32,299 nucleotides of DNA from Methylophilaceae bacterium. GTDB taxonomy: Bacteria; Pseudomonadota; Gammaproteobacteria; Burkholderiales; Methylophilaceae. Numbering within the stretch: position 1 is the stretch's first letter; every line of letters begins with the position of its first letter. The stretch spans positions 1-32,299 of the forward strand of contig JACMMS010000086.1 of NCBI GenBank assembly GCA_014378915.1, read 5' to 3'. The notes beneath the pieces are model-generated. The model worked only from the letters and a program-made list of their open reading frames with translations, was not told the origin of the DNA and ran no database searches. Shown one piece after another: positions 1-8,452 of this stretch. A program made the translations under genes and the position numbers.

Positions 1-87
1 AAAAGTAGGTAAAAGCAGGGGAACGGAATGAAATCGTTTTGTTATTGGCATAAGTTTGCCAAAAAAGACGAGGTTTTAAGAGAAAAC

Positions 88-103
88 CACTCAGGAATGA
101 GTG
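88..103 (-). terminator. Weak hairpin downstream of the broken gene and tonB
   Basis: A perfect 6-bp stem (CACTCA / TGAGTG) with a four-base loop. Read on the minus strand it is followed by GTTTTCTC. It lies just past the end of the minus-strand relic at 146-470, so it could end transcription coming from tonB. The U-tract is poor, so this is tentative. I see no supported gene in bases 1-145. Confidence 0.25.
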
Positions 104-145
104 AGATTTAAATTAAAAAATGGAAATTGACCTAAGCACGGAGGT

Positions 146-470
146 TTAACTGGTTGGTGCAAAGGTCTCTGTTAAAGACTTAAGGGAACTAAAGTGCTCC
201 TCAATCGATAGGGTGTATTGGTCATACTCGCTAATCGCATCTTTATCATCTCAAAAAAATGCGTCAAATAGCTCCTTCATTTGTCTGTATAAGTCACCAT
301 GGGTTTGCTGAATTTCCAGAATAAGCAAGTTGATGGGTTTAGTTTCTTGCGATGATTTATCCCATAAATAAATCCCATAACTGCCCGCAGTGATCGATAG
401 CAATATTAATGCCTTAAAAATAAGCTCATGAATCAGTGATAAATTTTTTAGCGATCTCGTTTTTTTGCAT
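146..470 (-). pseudogene. Broken small membrane-anchored coiled-coil protein
   Basis: Reading from an ATG at 470 down to a TAA at 146-148, one continuous protein of about 107 codons appears if two lesions are repaired. The first is one extra base in an A7 run (460-466 on the plus strand, right after the start codon). The second is an in-frame TGA about two-thirds of the way along, near 252-254. The repaired product has a short basic N-terminus, one hydrophobic segment (FKALILLSITAGSYGIYLW), and a polar, helix-prone remainder rich in E, Q, L and K. It would be a single-pass inner-membrane protein. It begins 21 bases after the tonB stop, so it was probably co-transcribed with tonB. I do not recognise the family. 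A homopolymer sequencing error could explain the frameshift but not the TGA. Confidence 0.5.
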
Positions 471-490
471 GTTAAAACTGAAGGCAGCTA

Positions 491-1255
491 TTAGACGTCG
501 AGTTTAAATGAAATAGGAACAGACACATTAAACGTGCGGCCTTTTAGTGCTTCTGGTGGTAATGGAAAAGGTGAAATTCTATTGATTTTGGCGATGGCTT
601 CTCTGTCTAGTGATTCATAACCACTACTTGTATGCACGGTTGCAGATAACACTTTGCCGTTGCTATCAAGTTTAACATCCAACACTACTTCACCTTGCTG
701 ACTGCGTGTTCTCGAAATGTTGGGATAATTCTTATCCTTTGCAATCTCACGACGTAACATGTCTGCGTATTGTCCACGCGCGCCATTGATATCAGCTTCA
801 GACGGGCCTAAAGGTTTTGCTGGTTCGTTGATGACCGCCGCTGGTGCCGTAAAAGTCTGTATTGTTTCGGCCTTAGGTGTGCTAGTAATCACTGCTGTGG
901 TTGAGTCGTGTGTCACCTCTTGCGTGGGAGGTTCACTAATCGGACTCGGTTTTATAATAGGCTTGGGAACATTAACTGGTTTTTTTTCGATTGATTTTGG
1001 TTTAACAGGTTTTACTGGCTTAACAGGATCTAAAACTGGTAAGGGCTTAAGGGCTGCTGGCGGCATTAATACTATCTCTAAAACACCAGGCTTTTTAGGC
1101 TCAGGAAACTTAAGCGCGGGCAGAACGTAAACTAATAAAATATGTAATATCAATGAGCATAATATCGCCCAATACAACCTATTTTTGTTGGCTTTATACA
1201 TCGGATAAAGCTGGCTTAGTGAGTTCATTAATTGAGGTTGTAGAGTTGAATTCAA
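491..1255 (-). CDS. tonB: TonB family energy-transducing protein
   Basis: TonB couples the inner-membrane proton motive force (through ExbB/ExbD) to outer-membrane TonB-dependent receptors. The 254-residue protein has the full TonB plan. A cytoplasmic N-terminus is followed by one membrane anchor at about residues 29-47. A Pro/Lys-rich periplasmic spacer runs from about 52 to 115 with repeated KPVKP units. The C-terminal TonB domain (about 160-254) contains GEVVLDVKLDSNGKV and a SPFPLPPE-type motif. A shorter start at Met10 would leave the anchor intact and is possible. No exbB or exbD lies beside it in this window. A broken small membrane gene follows directly downstream on the same strand. 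Family assignment is firm; which receptor it serves cannot be told. Confidence 0.88.
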   Translation of the reverse strand: MNSTLQPQLMNSLSQLYPMYKANKNRLYWAILCSLILHILLVYVLPALKFPEPKKPGVLEIVLMPPAALKPLPVLDPVKPVKPVKPKSIEKKPVNVPKPIIKPSPISEPPTQEVTHDSTTAVITSTPKAETIQTFTAPAAVINEPAKPLGPSEADINGARGQYADMLRREIAKDKNYPNISRTRSQQGEVVLDVKLDSNGKVLSATVHTSSGYESLDREAIAKINRISPFPLPPEALKGRTFNVSVPISFKLDV

Positions 1256-1288
1256 AGCTTACAGTCCAAAATAATCATTAAAAAGCGG

Positions 1289-1359
1289 GCGACCAATCGG
1301 TAGCTGAAAATTATACAACAAGCATGCCAGCTCATAAAAAATAGCTACCAATTGGTTGC
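1289..1359. repeat. Long interrupted inverted repeat with adjoining hairpin
   Basis: Left arm 1293-1305 (CCAATCGGTAGCT) and right arm 1343-1355 (AGCTACCAATTGG) are inverted copies with one mismatch, separated by 37 bases. With a wobble pair the arms extend to 1289 and 1359. The right arm runs into a second hairpin, AATTGGTTGC / GCAACCAGTT, at 1351-1370. The whole sits between dciA and tonB, both on the minus strand. It could be an RNA structure in the dciA-tonB transcript, a terminator without a U-tract, or a REP-like element. Confidence 0.5.
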
Positions 1360-1416
1360 GTGCAACCAGTTAACTACCTTCAGATGATTAAATTTAGATT
1401 TAGTGCTGCTAATTCA

Positions 1417-1869
1417 CTAAGTGCGTTTGGCTAGTTTAACAAGTGCTTTGCGTAACGGTGAATCTGTTAAGTTTTCAACTAGGTTAGTTAGGCTGTGCGA
1501 AGCACTGTCTGACAGCCTGCGTTGAAGTTTAGGCGGCTTGTTTAGGTTAGATTTTGCTTGCACTTTCACGTCAATTGCAGTAACTTTACATCCCCTGCTG
1601 AAAGGGTCGCTTAATGTCAAATTATGTAATTTAGTCAATAGGGTAGACCTGAGTAATTTGATTTTTGTTGCTATTGCACCATTATCGGCAACGACATAAA
1701 GTTGGTGGTTTTTTAAACTAATAGCACGACTAAATTGACTAATTTGCTGTGGTGCTGCCGTCAACCAAAGTTTTTGTGCCAAATTAATGGCTTCTGCATG
1801 GCGGTTTAACTCAATAAGTCTATTGTCTGAGCTTTCATTTGAGCTAAATAAAGTTTTAAGTTGTTGCAT
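1417..1869 (-). CDS. dciA: DUF721 / DciA-like protein
   Basis: The 150-residue product fits the DUF721 family. DciA members of this family assist loading or activity of the replicative helicase DnaB in bacteria that lack DnaC/DnaI-type loaders. The recognisable core runs from about residues 30 to 105: helices around AEAINLAQKLWLTAAP, then a strand pair (LYVVADNGAIATKIKLL), a helix, and the strand CKVTAIDVKVQ. The C-terminal tail (110-150) is basic. Divergent placement next to an M23 peptidase and secA is the usual neighbourhood for DUF721 genes in betaproteobacteria, and this supports the call more strongly than the diverged sequence does. It is transcribed away from the peptidase across a 128-bp spacer. 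Confidence 0.7.
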   Translation of the reverse strand: MQQLKTLFSSNESSDNRLIELNRHAEAINLAQKLWLTAAPQQISQFSRAISLKNHQLYVVADNGAIATKIKLLRSTLLTKLHNLTLSDPFSRGCKVTAIDVKVQAKSNLNKPPKLQRRLSDSASHSLTNLVENLTDSPLRKALVKLAKRT

Positions 1870-1940
1870 AAAATAATGTAAAAGTTATGTGTGTTTAAAA
1901 AGTCTATCAAATGCGTGTCATTGGTAATAGATGATTAAAA

Positions 1941-1986
1941 ATTAAACGCTTAAACATCAAATTTTTTGAAATTAAAGCGCTTTAAC
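1941..1986. promoter_or_regulatory. Paired palindromes upstream of the M23 peptidase
   Basis: A perfect 14-bp palindrome TTAAAGCGCTTTAA lies at 1972-1985, directly before the peptidase ribosome binding site (AAGGAA at 1988-1993). A degenerate copy, ATTAAACGCTTAAAC, lies at 1941-1955. The two are about 30 bp apart centre to centre, close to three helical turns, inside the dciA/peptidase divergent spacer. The arrangement looks like a dimeric regulator operator, but the regulator is unknown. Confidence 0.4.
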
Positions 1987-1997
1987 AAAGGAACACA

Positions 1998-2903
1998 ATG
2001 AATATTATATTCATGTCTAATAATTTAGCTCAGGCTAAAAGCTTATCACATTTGCAAGTGACTTTAATTATTGCAGGCCTAATGTTAATGCCCTTATTGC
2101 TGATGTTAGTTTTTATACTCCCGCATGGTGATATAAAACAAGAGGGTGTAAAAGCTTTACTACCTCCGCAGTTGAAATTTTCATTAAATCCACAAAAACA
2201 TGTAGATGCTTACGCATTAGAGCTTGGTGAGCTTCAAGCGCGCATTTTACGTTTAGACGCGCAAAGTGCACGTTTAGCTAAATTGGCAGGCGAAAAAGAG
2301 GTAACGATTAAGAATAATCCTAATTTAAAGCATTTGCAAAATCTGCAGCCAGGCAGTGGCGGGCCATTGGTGCGTTCTGCACCTTTAAGTGAAGCAGAAC
2401 TGAAAAAAGCGATGGATGAGCTCATGCAAGCAGTGGATGGTAGAGATGATTATCTGAGTGAACTAGAATCTAAGTTACTGCAACAAAGTGTATTGAAAGA
2501 TACCTTGCCAAATAGTAGCCCAGTAGCCGCGGCATATAACTCATCTAGCTATGGCTGGCGGATAGACCCATTTACAGGAACACGTGCCTTTCATGAGGGG
2601 CTGGATTTTATTGCAGCCGTTGGCACACCAATTCATGCTGCAGCTGGTGGTATTGTGATCTTCGCAGACCAAACGCCCGATTATGGTAAAATCATAAAGA
2701 TAGATCACGGATCTGGGATAGAAACGCGCTATGCGCACGCCTCTAAACTTTTGGTAAACGTAGGTGATCGTGTAGAAAAAGGTCAAGTGATTTCATTGGT
2801 CGGCAGCACTGGGCGTTCTACAGGCGCTCATTTGCATTATGAAATTCGTATTAATGGTGAGCCCTTAGACCCGCGTAAATATTTGCAGGCAAATGCAGGG
2901 TAA
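1998..2903 (+). CDS. M23 (LytM-type) murein peptidase
   Basis: A predicted zinc metallopeptidase acting on peptidoglycan peptide crosslinks in the periplasm. The 301-residue protein has an N-terminal membrane anchor (about residues 20-42), a helical region likely to form coiled coil (75-100 and 130-165), and a C-terminal LytM domain (about 180-297). The zinc and catalytic residues are present: H199 and D203 in HEGLD, H247 in RYAHAS, and H278/H280 in the HLH motif. It therefore looks enzymatically competent, unlike EnvC/NlpD-type activators. The start is supported by AAGGAA seven bases upstream; a second Met at residue 6 is possible. The gene stands 230 bp before secA, a common betaproteobacterial pairing. 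I see no hairpin terminator between them, so read-through into secA is possible. Confidence 0.85.
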   Translation: MNIIFMSNNLAQAKSLSHLQVTLIIAGLMLMPLLLMLVFILPHGDIKQEGVKALLPPQLKFSLNPQKHVDAYALELGELQARILRLDAQSARLAKLAGEKEVTIKNNPNLKHLQNLQPGSGGPLVRSAPLSEAELKKAMDELMQAVDGRDDYLSELESKLLQQSVLKDTLPNSSPVAAAYNSSSYGWRIDPFTGTRAFHEGLDFIAAVGTPIHAAAGGIVIFADQTPDYGKIIKIDHGSGIETRYAHASKLLVNVGDRVEKGQVISLVGSTGRSTGAHLHYEIRINGEPLDPRKYLQANAG

Positions 2904-3133
2904 GCTTGCTGTAAGCGTGAAGTGTTAAATTTTCTTGAAATGGTATTTTTAAGCCCCATTTAACAAGATATAAAATCCAAGATGTAAATTAAAGTATTGC
3001 TAATTAACTAAGCGTCATTTTTATTTTTTATTAACTAGTCAAATTAAAATCTCATTTCAATCACTTAGCTATAAATGGCTGAGCTGTATGTTGAATGGGC
3101 AGTAATTAAGTGCGAAAGTCGGTATAAATTCAT

Positions 3134-5857
3134 ATGGTAACCTCATTGTTCAAGAAATTATTTGGTAGTCGTAACGACCGGCTAGTTAAACAATACGCAC
3201 AAAAAGTCAATCAAATTAACGTATTAGAACCCGCTATGCAAGCCCTAAGCGATGAGGCTTTACGTGCAAAAACGGCTGAGTTCAAACAGCGTTACCAAGA
3301 TGGTGAATCGTTAGATAAATTGATGCCAGAAGCTTTTGCCGTCGTACGTGAAGGTGGCGTGCGTGCGCTAAAGATGCGGCATTTTGATGTGCAAATGATA
3401 GGCGGTATGGTGCTTAATGATGGCAAAATTGCCGAGATGCGTACTGGTGAGGGTAAAACGTTAGTGGCGACATTACCTGCATATCTTAACGCCTTAACTA
3501 CCAATGGTGTGCATGTTGTAACTGTGAATGATTATTTGGCTAAACGCGATGCTGAGTGGATGGCACAGCTTTATAATTTTCTTGGTTTAACAGTCGGTGT
3601 GAATTTATCGCAAATGCCACACGACGAAAAACAGCAAGCCTATGCAGCCGATATTACCTACGGTACTAACAACGAGTTTGGTTTTGATTATCTGCGCGAC
3701 AACATGGTGTTTACCGCTGAGCAACGCGTGCAACGCTCACTTACCTACGCATTAATTGATGAAGTTGACTCAATCTTAATTGATGAGGCGCGTACGCCTC
3801 TGATTATCTCAGGTCAGGCAGATGATAGTGTGGAGCTTTACACACACATGAACAACATTGCGGCACAACTTATCGCGCAAACAGAGGAAGAAGGCAAAGG
3901 CGATTTTTGGGTGGACGAAAAAGCGCAGCAAGTGAATTTGTCTGAACAAGGGCATGAGCACGCTGAAGCGCTATTGGCTGATGCAGGTATGATACCCGTA
4001 GATACTAACTTGTACGATGCCGCTAATATTAGCTTAGTGCATCATCTACACGCTGCTTTGAAAGCCCGAAATTTGTTCCATCGCGATCAACAATATGTGG
4101 TGCAAAATAATGAAGTAATTATTGTCGATGAGTCTAAAGGCCGCCCTATGCCAGGTCGTCGCTGGTCGGATGGTTTGCACCAAGCCGTTGAAGCCAAAGA
4201 GGGCGTGGTGATTGAAAAAGAAAATCAAACACTCGCTTCTATTACATTCCAAAATTACTTCCGTATGTATCAAAAACTGTCGGGCATGACAGGAACTGCC
4301 GATACCGAAGCTTATGAATTTAATCAAATTTATGGCTTGGAAACGGTTGTTATTCCAACTAATAAGCCTATGCAGCGTAAAGATAATATGGACAAAGTCT
4401 ATCGCACAGCAACTGAAAAATATACTGCAGTGATTGAGGATATTAAAGATTGTCAAAAACGTGGTCAACCAGTACTAGTTGGTACCACTACGGTGGAAAA
4501 CTCTGAGTTAATTTCTAGTATTTTGCGTCAAGAAAAACTAGAGCATCAAGTGCTCAATGCAAAACAACACGAACACGAAGCGCATGTAATTGCACAAGCT
4601 GGTCGTCCTGGTGTGATTACGATTGCCACCAATATGGCAGGTCGTGGCACGGATATTGTATTGGGTGGTAATCCAGAGTCTGAAATTCACGCAGTTAAAG
4701 CGGATGAAGAGCTTAGCGATGCCGAAAAAGAAGACAAGATTATAACAATTAAAACAGATTGGCAAAAAGTACATGATGCTGTTTTAGCCGCGGGTGGTTT
4801 GCATATTGCAGGTACTGAGCGCCATGAATCGCGCCGTGTGGATAACCAATTGCGCGGCCGTTCTGGTCGTCAAGGTGATCAGGGTTCTAGCCGTTTTTAC
4901 CTATCTTTAGAAGATCAATTGCTACGTATATTTGCATCTGATCGTGTTTCAGCCATTATGGAAAAACTTAAAATGCCCGATGGTGAGGCAATTGAGCATC
5001 CTTGGGTCACGCGTGCAATTGAAAATGCACAACGTAAAGTAGAAGGCCGTAACTTTGATATTCGTAAGCAATTGCTTGAATATGATGATGTAGCTAATGA
5101 CCAGCGCAAAGTGATTTACGAACAACGTAATGAGCTGCTTGAAGCGACTGATGTCGGTAGTACAATTTCTGCCATGCGTGCTGACGTAGTGAGCACCATG
5201 ATTGCTACTTATATTCCGCCGGGTAGTTTGGAAGAACAGTGGGATGTGGCTGGCTTGCATGGTGCGTTAAAGGCAGATGCTGGTTTAGATTTGCCCGTAG
5301 CACAATGGCTAGAAGAGAACCCGGATTTACATGAAGAAACCTTGCGCGAGCGTATTTTTGATGCGGCAGATGCTGCATATCAAGCCAAAGAAACCTTAGC
5401 AAGCCCAGAAACTATGCGTCAATTTGAGCGCGCTGTGATGTTGCAAAGTATAGATACTCACTGGCGAGATCATTTATCTGCGCTAGATCACTTACGTCAA
5501 GGAATACATTTACGTTCTTACGCGCAAAAAAATCCTAAGCAAGAATACAAGCGTGAAGCATTTGATCTATTTTCTAACTTATTAGATACAGTGAAGTCAG
5601 AAGTCACTAAAGTAACCATGCTCGTACAAGTGAAAAGCGAGGCGGATGTAGAAGCGGTTGAAATGCCTGCCGAACCAGAAAATATTCAATACCATCACGC
5701 AGGTTTTGATGAGGCGCTTGCAAATGAATCTGCAGAGACTAAACCATCTTTACAAGCTATGCCAGTTGAGCGCGAAGGTGTAAAAGTAGGTCGAAATGAC
5801 CCTTGCCCATGTGGGTCTGGCAAAAAATATAAGCAGTGCCATGGTGCGCTGAGTTAA
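3134..5857 (+). CDS. secA: Preprotein translocase ATPase SecA
   Basis: SecA is the ATP-driven motor that pushes unfolded preproteins through SecYEG. The 907-residue protein is full length. The N-terminus resembles the E. coli one (FGSRNDR at residues 10-16). Walker A GEGKT is at 105-109, followed by the DEAD-like box DEVD at 209-212 and IDEARTPL. The second helicase domain carries MAGRGTDI and the [11 protein letters not shown] motif. The C-terminal zinc-binding SecB/lipid-interaction tail has C891, C893, C902 and H903. Nothing essential is missing. The start is fixed by homology, because the bases before ATG 3134 show no convincing Shine-Dalgarno sequence. A secM-like leader was not seen in the 230 bp upstream. 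DUF1289 follows 15 bp after the stop. Confidence 0.98.
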   Translation: MVTSLFKKLFGSRNDRLVKQYAQKVNQINVLEPAMQALSDEALRAKTAEFKQRYQDGESLDKLMPEAFAVVREGGVRALKMRHFDVQMIGGMVLNDGKIAEMRTGEGKTLVATLPAYLNALTTNGVHVVTVNDYLAKRDAEWMAQLYNFLGLTVGVNLSQMPHDEKQQAYAADITYGTNNEFGFDYLRDNMVFTAEQRVQRSLTYALIDEVDSILIDEARTPLIISGQADDSVELYTHMNNIAAQLIAQTEEEGKGDFWVDEKAQQVNLSEQGHEHAEALLADAGMIPVDTNLYDAANISLVHHLHAALKARNLFHRDQQYVVQNNEVIIVDESKGRPMPGRRWSDGLHQAVEAKEGVVIEKENQTLASITFQNYFRMYQKLSGMTGTADTEAYEFNQIYGLETVVIPTNKPMQRKDNMDKVYRTATEKYTAVIEDIKDCQKRGQPVLVGTTTVENSELISSILRQEKLEHQVLNAKQHEHEAHVIAQAGRPGVITIATNMAGRGTDIVLGGNPESEIHAVKADEELSDAEKEDKIITIKTDWQKVHDAVLAAGGLHIAGTERHESRRVDNQLRGRSGRQGDQGSSRFYLSLEDQLLRIFASDRVSAIMEKLKMPDGEAIEHPWVTRAIENAQRKVEGRNFDIRKQLLEYDDVANDQRKVIYEQRNELLEATDVGSTISAMRADVVSTMIATYIPPGSLEEQWDVAGLHGALKADAGLDLPVAQWLEENPDLHEETLRERIFDAADAAYQAKETLASPETMRQFERAVMLQSIDTHWRDHLSALDHLRQGIHLRSYAQKNPKQEYKREAFDLFSNLLDTVKSEVTKVTMLVQVKSEADVEAVEMPAEPENIQYHHAGFDEALANESAETKPSLQAMPVEREGVKVGRNDPCPCGSGKKYKQCHGALS

Positions 5858-5872
5858 AAGAGCAAACCAATC

Positions 5873-6052
5873 ATGAGTATTGAAAATATAGTATCTCCCT
5901 GTATTGGTGTATGTAGCATGAACGATTTTAGTCTATGTGCTGGTTGTTATCGCACGATTGATGAAATTAGAGAGTGGTGGAACATGAATGATGGCCAGAG
6001 AAGTGAAGTCATGAGTGTTTTAGGTGCGCGCGAAGAATCATCCTTTGAATAA
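5873..6052 (+). CDS. DUF1289 small cysteine-motif protein
   Basis: This 59-residue protein starts at ATG 5873, 15 bp after the secA stop, and ends with TAA at 6050-6052. It matches the DUF1289 pattern well: SPCIGVC near the start, then CAGCYRT, an EIREWW helix, and a terminal R..V motif. The four cysteines (C10, C14, C22, C25) look like a metal site. The biochemical role of the family is not established. Tight spacing implies co-transcription with secA. The upstream AAGAG is a plausible ribosome binding site. Length and motif order are normal for the family. Confidence 0.85.
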   Translation: MSIENIVSPCIGVCSMNDFSLCAGCYRTIDEIREWWNMNDGQRSEVMSVLGAREESSFE

Positions 6053-6136
6053 GGTTTGTCTCAAGTAAATAATGCACCATTTAATATTAATCAATCAGTG
6101 AGCCCGTGATTATAGTGTTGATGTCTTCTAACAAAA

Positions 6137-6799
6137 ATGCTTAAAACTTTATCTCAACAATATCGCTGCAATATTTTATTCATTGTAATCACTTTAAGTT
6201 ATTTCTTTCAAATCGACTTCGTTTTTTCAGCCACCACAAATCAGCCTTGGCATCCTGGTATTGGTGACCCCGATGCTTTCGGTTGGATTACGGTTTTGAG
6301 TTATCTAATTGCTGTAATAAAAGTCTTTAATCAATTATTAATCCATAAAAAACAGGGTGATAAAATTGTTTTTTGGGTCCTTCTTACCTTATTTTTAGGT
6401 TTTTTAGGGTTCAATAAACAATTAGATTTGCAGACTTTGCTTAGGCAAACCGTCGTGAGCGACTTGATGATTCATCATTTTTATGTTTACAGGCGTTATA
6501 TTCAGATTTCTCTAATGCTACTAATGGCTTTGACGATCATGATTGTCTTAATAAAATCACGCGAGCATTTTGTGGAGTATTGGCAACAATATAAACTGAT
6601 ATGCATTGGTGTTACTCTGTTGTTTCTGTTTATTTTTACACGTGCACTGACTTTTCAGTTTCATGATCTTGGCTTAAGCGATAAAGCGCTATTGCTGGAG
6701 AAGTTGATTAATTTCATCATGGAAAATTCAGCGATTATGTGTATTATTTTGGGTGCATCAAGCGCTAAAAAAACTCCACACACGTTAAATATGCATTAA
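6137..6799 (+). CDS. Uncharacterised multi-pass membrane protein
   Basis: The 220-residue product has about five hydrophobic segments, near residues 12-32 (possible signal anchor), 50-68, 78-94, 120-142 and 152-168, with a further hydrophobic stretch near 190-206. After the first segment comes WHPGIGDPDAFGW. After the third comes GFNKQLDLQTLLRQ, a motif I associate with a family of unannotated proteobacterial membrane proteins. No catalytic signature is visible, and the function is unknown. It lies 84 bp after DUF1289 on the same strand. No strong Shine-Dalgarno precedes ATG 6137, so the start is less certain than the frame. Confidence 0.6.
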   Translation: MLKTLSQQYRCNILFIVITLSYFFQIDFVFSATTNQPWHPGIGDPDAFGWITVLSYLIAVIKVFNQLLIHKKQGDKIVFWVLLTLFLGFLGFNKQLDLQTLLRQTVVSDLMIHHFYVYRRYIQISLMLLMALTIMIVLIKSREHFVEYWQQYKLICIGVTLLFLFIFTRALTFQFHDLGLSDKALLLEKLINFIMENSAIMCIILGASSAKKTPHTLNMH

Positions 6800-7078
6800 A
6801 TATATATGATTAAAAGCAATGTATCCGTGCTGTAAATTGACAGCCATTGTACCTTTTTAACTCATTCTGCCCATTTTAATATCATATTTACATTTTGTAA
6901 TGCGATACAAATAGATTTTTACATCTTACTCTAAGCCAATCAATACGCCATCTTCAGTCAATATCTTTAATTAACTACACTTTAATTTCTCGAGTTAAGA
7001 TGTCTCTGGCACAGCCTATGCTGATACGTTAGGCAATATTTCATATTGTTTTGTCTATAAACGTTAAGGAGATCGTTT

Positions 7079-7475
7079 ATGAGTATATTTAGTTGCCGAC
7101 CGTCAATATTTTTGGGTGCCGTATTAGCTATAGGTAGTTTATCTGCGATTGCTAAACCTACAAATGAATTTAGAGCTAGCGTAACCTCTAAAGCTGAATT
7201 AAGTGATAAAGGTGTGATTGTAGTGCTCACAGAACGTGGCGATGTAGCTGTGCACGTTGCATATTTATTATCTGCACAAATACAGCAAAATATGGGGTAT
7301 GCGACATTATTAATGGCTACAGAGCAATATGCTTGGGGTTTATATGTTTGCTTTAGACTTATCTAAAACTGCGCTGCCAGCCGTTATTTTTTATGATAAA
7401 ACTGGTAATGAGCTCAACCGTGTTGTATCTGTTAAGCCCGCAATTAACGTGAAAATAGGTGAGGTAGTTAAATAA
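7079..7475 (+). pseudogene. Frameshifted exported protein, possibly thioredoxin-fold
   Basis: The start is excellent: AAGGAG at 7066-7071 precedes ATG 7079, and residues 1-26 form a Sec signal peptide ending near SLSAIA. The first frame continues for 95 codons to a TAA after 7363. From about 7314 a second frame (+1) opens and runs to TAA 7473-7475. It encodes LDLSKTALPAVIFYDKTGNE and a short tail. Joining the frames between 7314 and 7366 gives a protein of about 130 residues. The segment LPAVIFYDKTG resembles the cis-proline strand of thioredoxin-like folds, but no CxxC is present. The fold assignment is inference; the broken frame is seen directly. A functional 95-residue truncated product remains possible because the expression signals are intact. 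Confidence 0.5.
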
Positions 7476-7631
7476 ATAGTTGCTAGCAAAATAAGCAATT
7501 CTAGTAGCGCTATTTAATATGCATCATCCATATCATTTAACTGTTAAGGAATAAAACGGCTGTTGCACAGCAATTATTGTCAATGCGCCGCTTTTGCTTT
7601 GTTAGTAGTGCTTGTCTTAATAGCCCTTTAA

Positions 7632-7664
7632 AATGGTAAAAATAGCAAAGTGGTTAAACTTTGC
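7632..7664 (-). terminator. Candidate terminator of the 7694-8404 lipoprotein gene
   Basis: A perfect 7-bp stem GCAAAGT / ACTTTGC at 7645-7664 has a six-base loop. On the minus strand it is followed by TATTTTTACCATTTTA, a moderate U-rich tract. It lies 30 bp past the lipoprotein stop codon, in the convergent gap with the frameshifted gene. The 218-bp gap otherwise shows nothing recognisable. Confidence 0.4.
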
Positions 7665-7693
7665 ACCACACGTGAAATTAAGCGTTGTGATTT

Positions 7694-8404
7694 TTATTCC
7701 AATGCAATTGCATATAAATCAGCTCGGCCAATCATTTTTCCAAACTCCCGCTCAAAACTTAGGTTACTCGCCTGACCAGATTTATCGCTAATATCACTCG
7801 TGGTTTGATTGCTGATTAAGTATAGGTTGCCTTCTGCATTATGTGCGCTAGAAAGCTTCCAACCAGCCACTTCAATATTGCGTGCTACATTGTAAATGAT
7901 CTGTGGATTAATGTTGTCAGTCAAAAAATGCTCAGTTTTTCCACCATGCGCTTTTATTAGCATGGTTTGTAAACCTACAATAAATGGTAAAACGCGATCG
8001 CCTGTATTATCTTGGTTGAAGGCTAAAAATATTGCGGATGCACCTTGAAGGTTGTTGATTAACTCAAACTGCCACGCCACGTTATTAGTAAAAACCCAAT
8101 CAACCATTTGCCCTACATTATTGATTTGCTGTATTTTTGATGCATTAATAGTGATTAAGCTTTTTTGTAGCTCACGTGGATTACGCTTATAAAGTTTGGT
8201 CATTAAAATGCGTAAACTTTCAGTGTTTTCGCGCATTTCAATGTCAGCCATGCGATCCATATCGTTTTTAGCGAATTGATTAATTGAGCTACGATCGATT
8301 TGAAGAGGGATTGGTTTGCCGGTAATGTTTTCTTGTGTCGCGCAAGCTGATAGTAAACAAACTAACGAAATCAGTGAAGTGGCTAAGAAGCTGTTTTTAT
8401 TCAT
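7694..8404 (-). CDS. Uncharacterised lipoprotein
   Basis: The 236-residue product has a lipoprotein signal peptide with lipobox LLSAC, so Cys21 would be acylated. The mature part is mixed alpha/beta with no motif I recognise. Notable features are a helix-rich N-terminal half (about 45-130) with MADIEMRENTESLRILMTKL, and a later segment with AIFLAFNQDNTGDRVLPFIVGL that could be amphipathic. The residue after the lipidated Cys is Ala, not Asp, which argues for outer-membrane sorting. It lies downstream of phoR on the same strand with a 48-bp gap, so it could be carried on the phoBR transcript. I do not assign a function. Confidence 0.6.
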   Translation of the reverse strand: MNKNSFLATSLISLVCLLSACATQENITGKPIPLQIDRSSINQFAKNDMDRMADIEMRENTESLRILMTKLYKRNPRELQKSLITINASKIQQINNVGQMVDWVFTNNVAWQFELINNLQGASAIFLAFNQDNTGDRVLPFIVGLQTMLIKAHGGKTEHFLTDNINPQIIYNVARNIEVAGWKLSSAHNAEGNLYLISNQTTSDISDKSGQASNLSFEREFGKMIGRADLYAIALE

Positions 8405-8452
8405 GAAGATTGATCACAAACTAGCATGATGGATTATGGCGTACAAATACGC

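Noticed and set aside
28-111. 27-codon plus-strand ORF near the left edge
   Set aside because: No recognisable homology, a weak start context, and nothing else to support it.
759-1130. 123-codon plus-strand ORF inside tonB
   Set aside because: It is the antisense shadow of the Pro/Lys repeat region of tonB; composition is an artefact of that repeat.
4046-4468. 140-codon minus-strand ORF inside secA
   Set aside because: It lies fully within secA, has no family features, and no start signal.
6837-6865. Perfect TTGACA as a possible promoter for the 7079 gene
   Set aside because: No acceptable -10 occurs at 16-18 bp, and it is over 200 bp from the start codon.
6982-7230. 82-codon minus-strand ORF over the start of the 7079 gene
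   Set aside because: The plus strand carries AAGGAG and a signal peptide here, so this is a shadow.
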